This document shows, piece by piece, positions 57,524-64,000 of a stretch of 64,000 nucleotides of DNA (the first letter of the stretch is position 1; every line of letters begins with the position of its first letter). The translations under genes and the position numbers were made by a program. The notes under the pieces are model-generated. The model made no database searches, was not told the DNA's origin, and saw only the letters and a list, made by a program, of their open reading frames with translations. Source of the stretch: Carya illinoinensis. Lineage: Eukaryota > Streptophyta > Magnoliopsida > Fagales > Juglandaceae. Location: assembly GCF_018687715.1 (NCBI RefSeq), contig NC_056766.1, positions 19,699,001 to 19,763,000 on the forward strand. Direction: 5' to 3'.

Positions 57524-60500
57524 CTATGAAGACTTGCCTTCTTCAAGCTTCAATGATCCAAAGTTAACATTTACCAGCTCAGCAGCTGCACGAGCAGCAG
57601 CAGATGCCCGTTCAGCAGACGCAATGGCAGCTCGAGCTTTCTCCAAGATTTCAGTAGGTTGTGGTCTTGTCTCCCTTTTGGCATCATTAACTGGTCCTGC
57701 CACATAACTTTTTACTGATGATTCAATTTCATTACAACCCAACAAAGGTGCATTGTTTGAGCTGCTTGGAGCTTGAACGTGCTGAGTTTTCTGTCGACTA
57801 TCCGGAGACATAACAGATTGTGCCGCCACAATAGAAGGTGAAGATTCAAAAGAGCCTTGTTTCTTTGGAGCTTGAGAAACTGCAGCTCCATCGCTTATCT
57901 GCTTTGATCCACCCTGCTGATAAAAATCACAAAGACAAAACTAATTTAAATAAAATCAAAAGGCAAATAGATCATTAATTATCCCAATCAAGATGTTTAC
58001 AAAATATTTTAAGTAGCTGTCAATCATTTAATTCAAATGCCAGAAACAATTTACATCTGAATCAATAAATCCATTTTTTTAATATTAGTGGTTATTGTGC
58101 TTAATGGCAAATTGAAGTGCCCCAGCTTAGGCGGATCTGGGCAAGTGCGCATGCCACAGAGAGAGTAAAAGGTTTTGTTTGATGACATAGTAAAAATAAA
58201 GAAACCAGAAAATCTCAAAGTAATCAATAACCTTTTTTTGATTGATTGGCACTGAGTGTTTGGGAACAGTGTCCCGACTAATCCTGGAGGTGCATAGACC
58301 CTCATCAAGGAGTTTTTCGTAAGTCCACCTCAGGTAGTTCAAGGGGAACAGCCCGCAGTCCGATGGCACCTAGAGATTATTTGCACCCAGTGGAACTCGA
58401 ACCTTAGACCTAAATGGAGCATACCTCCATGTCCAATGCCTTTACCACTTGAGCCAACCCCTAGGGGTTTCAAAGTAATCAACAACCTATAGTGCTTAAA
58501 GGGCAGGATTAGGATGAGCTGTAGACTCAAAACATCCAGGGTAACATTCCATGCCAGGAGTTATCCTGAATTACCATAATGCACACTTCTAGCGGGTGAG
58601 GTCGTGACTGCAGTAACGGAGTTTACTCCCCTAGGGTGGGTCCAAAGGCACCAGTTTTTGTGAGGTTCCATTTCATAGAAAAATAAAAAGAAAGTAATCA
58701 ATGAGGCTTGTGGACAAAGTTATAACTCATTCACCTCATGCTCATTGTTTAGTAGTCTTGCAAGGAGAGCCAAGCCACAAGGAGTCATGGAGTTGCACAT
58801 CTTGAGCTTAGTGCATTTATCCTGCAAACAGTCTTGAACAAGGCCCATAGCACCCTAGCCCCAATTGCTTGAAGATTTTAATTACTAACAAACTCAGCAA
58901 GCTAAAAACTGATTTGCTCAAACATGCTTTACAAAATCATTGGGCTCTCAGATAAGATTGAGCTTGCCTCATCTATCACGTCAACAACTAGAACAACATT
59001 TTACCTACCAGAATTTGAGCCTTGTATCTTGCTTTGTTCTTAGAGTCCAACTGCAGAAGTTTATGTCACAGCCAGGCCCTTAGATCCCCAAAGTTGGGAA
59101 AGATTGGATGGGAATTTCCTAGAACAGGGGCTGCCACATCCCCCACAAATAGCAGAAACTTTAATACGAAAACAAAGTTTATCTCTACAAACCTCATAAA
59201 AGCTCTCTATGTCAGCCCTCAAGCTGGGAAACCCTAATCATAATTTTATAAACACTTACAGGCCACATTAACTCAGCAGCCCCATAATTCAATTGTGCCT
59301 CAACTCCCATATAATGCCTGGGGTTATAGGATACTCTATACAACAACAAGCTGCCAGCAAAGAGAAATCAGCAAGACACCCCAGAAAATAAAACCCTACT
59401 GCCACCAACCTTAGTATGCATTAATGTGATACCCCCATATGATAATGATAAGGGTAAGTGATGTATGGGATCTCATATTGCTTGGGAATGACAAGTTCTT
59501 ATTCTTTATAAAGTTCCAATAGAACTCCAATTATATCATTGACTAGTCCTTTTAGAGTATGGGCCATGTGGTTTGGGCCTTCCATTGGGACGTTATAATT
59601 AGGGTTACAATCCTCCATAAACCAAGAGGCAATTACGAAGCGAAACAGCAGCCCTACACTTTTGTGTCATTGCCTCTTTACCAGCCTCTCACTCTTTATG
59701 GTTCAAGTTCAAAGAGAAAAGTGCAGCCATTAATTCATCACCGTGCCGGCCACTCTACAAGCCCTTGTGCTTAAGTTTTCTTGGCAAGTTATTGGAGAAC
59801 ACTCTCTAAGCAGTCTGCCAGTGACTGCAAATCTATTTCTGTCTCCAAAAGGCTGCTGCAAATTTAGGGTGTGAAAAAAAACCAGCTGCAATCTCCCTAA
59901 TTTTTTACCCCATCACTGTGACGCTAACACCAAGGAATCAATCAAGGAAGTGGTCCTTGCTGCCATATTGTAATCTAGGGGTGCTACCACTTACCAGCCA
60001 TATGCGGTCTGGTAGCCACCCTACCTGCCCCCTGGCCCCCCCGACTGGGCGGGGTGGCACTTTTGCCTCCTGTCCCAGGCACCACCTTTAGCCACTGTCC
60101 TTCCACCCCGCTGACCGCACAGGCGGATTGGTACCATCACAGTCTGGCCAGCCCGTCCAGCCATTAGATCCAAAAAATCCCACAACTTTCAACCATTCAC
60201 AAATAACCCATCACAAACACGTACAACAACTTCATCTGAGCTAAAAACATCCAAATTTGAGTCTCACAATCACCAAATCAAAACAACCAAAAAACCAAAG
60301 CTGAGACCTACGGCCTCTCAAAACAACCAAATAACCATTTGAGACCCACGGCCATGCAACCATATTTAAAAGTCACAGCTGCAGCCATGGCTCTCAAAAC
60401 AAACAAAAACAAATCTGAGACCCAAGGTTGTGGTCATGGCTCTCAAACCAACCAAAAAATAAAAAAAAGCCAAGACCCAGTTCCACGGTCGTGGGTCTCA

Positions 60501-62289
60501 AAATAATAATATCTGAGACAGTGATGACAGAGAAGAATGAAGAGTGGAGAGGGAAGGAGAAGAAGAAATGAAAAAAGAAGAAAGGAGAAAGGAAGCCTAG
60601 GGCAAGAAAGGAGAGGAAAAGGAGGAAGAAGAAGAAGAAGAATCTCAGTAAATGGTTAGGGTTATATATATATATATAATAATTATGTGGGAGGGCGGGT
60701 GAAAATCCAGGCAGGTGGAATATGCAAGGGCCCACCCAGCACCCCTAGTGTAATCCAAGAGATTGTGGGTTGTTCAGTGACACATCTTTGGTTTTTGGAG
60801 CTAAGATAAAGTATGTAGTGCAATCATACCTTTATGAGTTGTGGTAAAGCATTTGTTTGGCTTGAAAAAGTATTGTTCAATTATTATGCTATATATGACC
60901 CTTCCATTGAAAGCGCCTTTTATGTATCAAAGTTGTTTTGAGATGCATACAATACTTGTCATGATATGTTTACTGTTATGCCATGCAAATGTTAGAATCG
61001 AATGTTATGAACACATGATTAATCGAATGTTATGAACACATGATTAGTTCACTTGTTAATACACATGCCATGGAAAGCTCATAAGACAAGATAAAAGCTA
61101 AGTTATGTAAATGAATGCCTAAAGCATTAAAACAATAGTCACAAAAGATGCACGGATGGATGTGGAAGTAAAGGTATGGTCCACCAAAGATAAGTTATGA
61201 GAAGTCTAGCACCCTATGGCTACCTACTATGGGACCACCTTAGAGACAAGTGCTAATGTTGTTGCCACAAAGCATGTTAATTGGGTGAGGAACATGATGA
61301 TTGTTTATTCATTGCAAGATATGCTATGTCCCCCCCCCCCCCCCCCCATTTGTTTACTAATTGTTGGACATGCAATGCAATTGTCGATAATTGTTATTCT
61401 TTATGCCATGCATGTTGAGTACATGTGTTCGAAAGGTAAAACCTAATTTAAATTATGTTTATTGTATGATATGCTATTTATTGGGTCTTCAACTACTTTT
61501 TTTTCATGTTTAAAATGTACCATGTAATCAGAAGGTTGATGAGCAGGCAGGCCAAATCTAAATGATAATACCTAGCCCAAACAAGGTATTTCACACATAG
61601 GATTAGTTTGGCCTTTTACTAGGTCATTGGTGTTTTCTAAACATTTCAGTTATTAGAAACTTACTATGTTATTTTTTATTTTCATTTAATAAGATCAGTT
61701 AAAGTTTTATGTTGGATCTCTTACCTGTTCTAAGCTATATATTAGTAGCACTCCTAACCATATGGGAAGAAGGTTTTGCATTCTACCTAAAGTGCTCAAT
61801 TCCAACAACCATCTACTAAGGCAGAATATTAAACTGAAGCACTAAGTTGAATAAGTACCAGCAAATCTTCATGCTTTTTACCAAATTCTGCTTCTGTGCT
61901 TGTAGAATCCCATTGCACTTTGTACTCTTGTGCAATGTCCTTCAATACCTTGAGTTTTACCTCAGATGCTGGAGCACTAATTGAAAGCTTTTCAATTACC
62001 TGCAAAAAGAAAGTAATTTAATAGAAAAATAAAGTAGAAATTTATATCAGCATTTTGAAGCCATGATGGCTGTCCCTGAAGAATATCAAACTTTACAAAA
62101 TTTGCTAGCTGCTTAACTGTACGGTTGACGCTAGAGTCAGGACGAAGTTCTGACACAGCCATGACAAATTCCTTCCCATATTTTGCAGTAAACAAGTTTT
62201 TTATCTGCATAAAATCTGGCACATCTGAACATCTGGGAGCTGCAAATATTATACTTGCAATAGCTTCTCGCAATTCTGATGGACATTCC
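57524..62289 (-). CDS. IST1-like protein (ESCRT-III regulator), 3' exons, partial
   Basis: Three exons. Exon A, 62289-62118, encodes ECPSELREAIASIIFAAPRC and FTAKYGKEFVMAVSELRPD. Exon B, 61999-61859, is 47 codons with VIEKLSISAP, LKVLKDIAQEYKVQWD and KKHEDLL. The last exon, 57913-57524, is 130 codons including the TAG stop. Introns follow GT-AG rules and frames agree (phase 0 at both junctions; exon A starts one base into a codon). A and B are the C-terminal half of the IST1/'regulator of Vps4' domain; the last exon is a Ser-rich linker ending in an Ala-rich helix (SAERASAAARAAAELV) typical of plant IST1-like proteins. The N-terminal exons lie beyond 64000 or were not recognised. IST1 proteins bind ESCRT-III and LIP5/Vps4 in multivesicular-body sorting. 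The gene appears intact here. Confidence 0.88.
57914..57919 (-). other. Tandem splice acceptor (NAGNAG) of last IST1-like exon
   Basis: The minus strand reads CAGCAG before GGTGGATC. Both AGs are usable and keep the frame, adding or omitting one Gln. The upstream tract is T-rich. Confidence 0.6.
58234..58469 (-). mobile_element. tRNA-derived SINE (Au-SINE-like) with target duplication
   Basis: On the minus strand it begins AACCCCTAGGGGTTGG. It has a pol III A box (TGGCTCAAGTGG, 58456-58445) and B box (GGTTCGAGTTCC, 58403-58392), followed by a body with AATAATCTCTAGGTGCCATC and GGGACACTGTTCCC, and an A-rich tail. Flanks repeat TCAAAGTAATCAAYAACCT (58215-58233 and 58470-58488), a 19-bp target duplication with one mismatch. 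It is not a functional tRNA. Confidence 0.88.
59976..60747. mobile_element. Non-autonomous hAT-type DNA transposon
   Basis: The termini TAGGGGTGCT and AGCACCCCTA are perfect inverted repeats. They are flanked by 8-bp target duplications TTGTAATC (59968-59975) and GTGTAATC (60748-60755), seven of eight matching. The TIR start and 8-bp duplication fit the hAT superfamily. The 772-bp interior has repeats of GAGACCCACGGCCATG-type sequence, an A/G-rich stretch and a TA run, but no transposase; the minus frame at 60394-60735 is Phe-rich low complexity. Confidence 0.85.
60996..61045. repeat. 25-bp perfect tandem duplication
   Basis: AATCGAATGTTATGAACACA plus five more bases occurs twice head to tail. 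Confidence 0.9.
61330..61347. repeat. Run of 18 cytosines
   Basis: A homopolymer C tract inside the intron. G/C homopolymers of this length are rare in plant DNA and are a frequent site of length errors. Confidence 0.9.
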
Positions 62290-64000
62290 CTGTCATACAG
62301 GAAGGGATGTTTACAAAATAGCTCAAAACCCAAATTTGTACAAGTTTAAAATGTATTTTTAAAGTGCAATACCATCATAATGCAAACGAGGTGATAGTTT
62401 TCAGTATAAAATGTATTCTCCCTTCATAAATTAATTAATGTTACAAAATACATTCTGTAAAACATAATTGATTATGTAAGACATGGCATTGATCAATCTG
62501 AAATTCTCTAGAGCCACAAATCAAATGCAAAACATTTAACAGTCATACTCCACACAAGCAATAAGACCCCTAAGACATTTATGCCTCAGTTCATACTCAA
62601 AACAATTTATTACCTTAACTTTACCAAGGAATTCTTTGCTTTATTCATACAGAGCTAGAGATGTTAGCAATGATCCTCTAGGCAATTAATCCTAGCCTAA
62701 CATCAACAAAATAAAATTTTTCTGTTTTAAAACACTCATTATCAATTATAAAAAAATAAAAAACTTTATGGGATAGACATAGTGACTACCACTCAATTAA
62801 GTTAAATACAACAAAAATAGCTTCTTCTTTTTTCCAATAAAAACAAAAGAGACCAAGTCAACATAGAAAAATACAACATGAATCCAATTTGATGGGCCCT
62901 TCAATACATCTTTTTTTCTTCTTCTTCTTCTTCTTCTTATCTTTTCTAATTCTCTTATTCAATTGACCCATTTTAGAATATCAAAAGTACAACAACATTT
63001 TTTTTGTGTTCACCCAAATAAATTATGAATTCATAAACTCAACCACTCAAATATATGTCAGGTGATTGTCCCTTGTTTCATTGGTCATAATCATTACCCA
63101 CATATTTCTGGCTGGCTTTCTTCTAGTCTTTAAAAAGCCTCCAACTTGTAGCAAATTACTCCACACTCTCCATTAGCCTTGATTGAAATTTGAAAATCCA
63201 AAAACCAACTCAGTTGATTCATCGTCTTCAAGTCAATTAGTGCACTCCCAAGGTAAATTGAAAATTGCTTTATTTTTTATTATATTTCCACAACATATAA
63301 CATTCTAACTTCATTCATGCTCATTTTATATAGATATGTCAGGGAACCACTCCAAGGCAGGGCCCTTCAGACCCACCCCTGCATTCTCATAATTGTATAA
63401 AACTTTACAACCACCTCTCTCTTTCATCCACCCATTTTGATACAGAAAATGGTTATGTTAACAACATATCCACCAAATAATATGCAACCAAAACTAAAAT
63501 TAATTTCTTGAGCTGCATGCTAGATTGTTTAAAACAAGCTTTCCAGATAGGCATTCAACGGTTGAGGCAAAACATTGACTGTTTGGTCCATTAGTTTTGG
63601 CTCTTTGGAGTTTGCAAATCTTCAACAAAGGTATACCCCAATCTAACAGGCCAGAGGTTGCACAGCAGGAGACTGGCATAGATGGTGTTTAGCCAAAGAG
63701 AAGATGAAAAATAGCTTATGTATTGTTCTGTCAAATTTAAAGAAGTTTAACTGACAAGTCAATCACGAATACATGTATTGATGTTTAAATGCTAAAACAA
63801 ACATGTGAAGCCCGTCTCAAGGGGCTTCTCAAGCTTTCGGGATGAATGGATAAAAAATTCCCAACATTATTGGCCAAATTTGGTTAGCTACGGTGATTAT
63901 TTTTGAAGTATTTCTTCCTATTATCACGGAAGCCGTGACAAGATATCTGGTGTAACTCACATTTATCAAGTATGATTATGGAATTGCAGCAGACTTGTAG
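62290..64000 (-). other. Upstream intron of IST1-like gene to window edge
   Basis: No further exon of the IST1 domain is recognisable. The stretch has a CTT microsatellite at about 62914-62939 and otherwise plain AT-rich sequence. The acceptor before exon A (TTCCTGTATGACAG) shows that an intron begins here. Confidence 0.5.

Larger units (their letters stand above)
57920..61858 (-). other. Large intron of IST1-like gene
   Basis: A 3.9-kb intron holding a SINE (58234-58469) and a hAT-type non-autonomous element (59976-60747). It also holds an 18-C run, a 25-bp tandem duplication at 60996-61045 and no coding exon that I recognise. An additional short exon cannot be excluded. Confidence 0.65.

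Noticed and set aside
58392..58456. tRNA gene suggested by A and B boxes
   Set aside because: No cloverleaf or anticodon arm continues. The body, tail and 19-bp duplications show a SINE.

Overview
The window is nuclear DNA of a flowering plant. It is AT-rich, has spliced plant-type exons, and is dominated by plant-specific transposons: Tekay/Del and Athila Ty3-gypsy, SIRE-like copia, CACTA, hAT, LINE and a tRNA-derived SINE. The repeat families suggest a woody eudicot (perhaps Fagales), but I cannot fix the species. Only one host gene is supported: the 3' part of an IST1-like ESCRT gene on the minus strand at the right edge (57524-62289, running on past 64000). Nearly everything from about 1.3 to 50.6 kb is nested, mostly decayed mobile DNA.

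Layout. 1-1345: flank with GA/CT microsatellites and no gene. 1346-~7936: minus-strand CACTA element with tnp2 and TNP1-like pseudogenes, interrupted by a copia solo LTR. 7937-10220: plus-strand LTR of a gypsy family called 'family B' here. 10221-11777: unassigned. 11778-23819: minus-strand Tekay-like element without pol, whose 3' LTR is split by a young, complete Athila-like element (11902-18661, TSD TCTCC) that encodes only gag and protease. 23820-24618: family B LTR fragment. 24619-~28360: second CACTA-type element, carrying a Transposase_32-like ORF and no transposase. 28491-32580: non-coding LTR element with a 5-bp TSD (one mismatch). 33497-35861: solo LTR with TSD GTTTT. 35867-36383: LINE reverse-transcriptase fragment. 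36384-43823: Tekay/Del chromovirus with a decayed gag-pol. 43824-46082: another LTR. 46083-50564: LINE ORF1 split by a 3.3-kb family B solo LTR (46902-50216, TSD GGTTG). 50565-57523: mostly featureless, with one inverted-repeat element. 57524-64000: the IST1-like gene, with a hAT-type element and a SINE in its large intron.

How parts relate. The nesting gives a relative order. The LINE is older than the LTRs inside it, and the Tekay-like LTR at 11.8-20.4 kb is older than the Athila-like element inside it. The latter's two LTRs differ by ten substitutions and one 12-bp indel by eye, so it is the youngest large insertion. No complete autonomous element remains: each coding region seen has at least one stop or frameshift, or lacks essential domains. 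The best candidates for something under-described are the gag-protease-only Athila-like element with a CGCTCGAGCG palindrome array upstream of its TATA box, and the CACTA pair that shares TIRs and TTCGAACG-type subterminal repeats while carrying different cargo.
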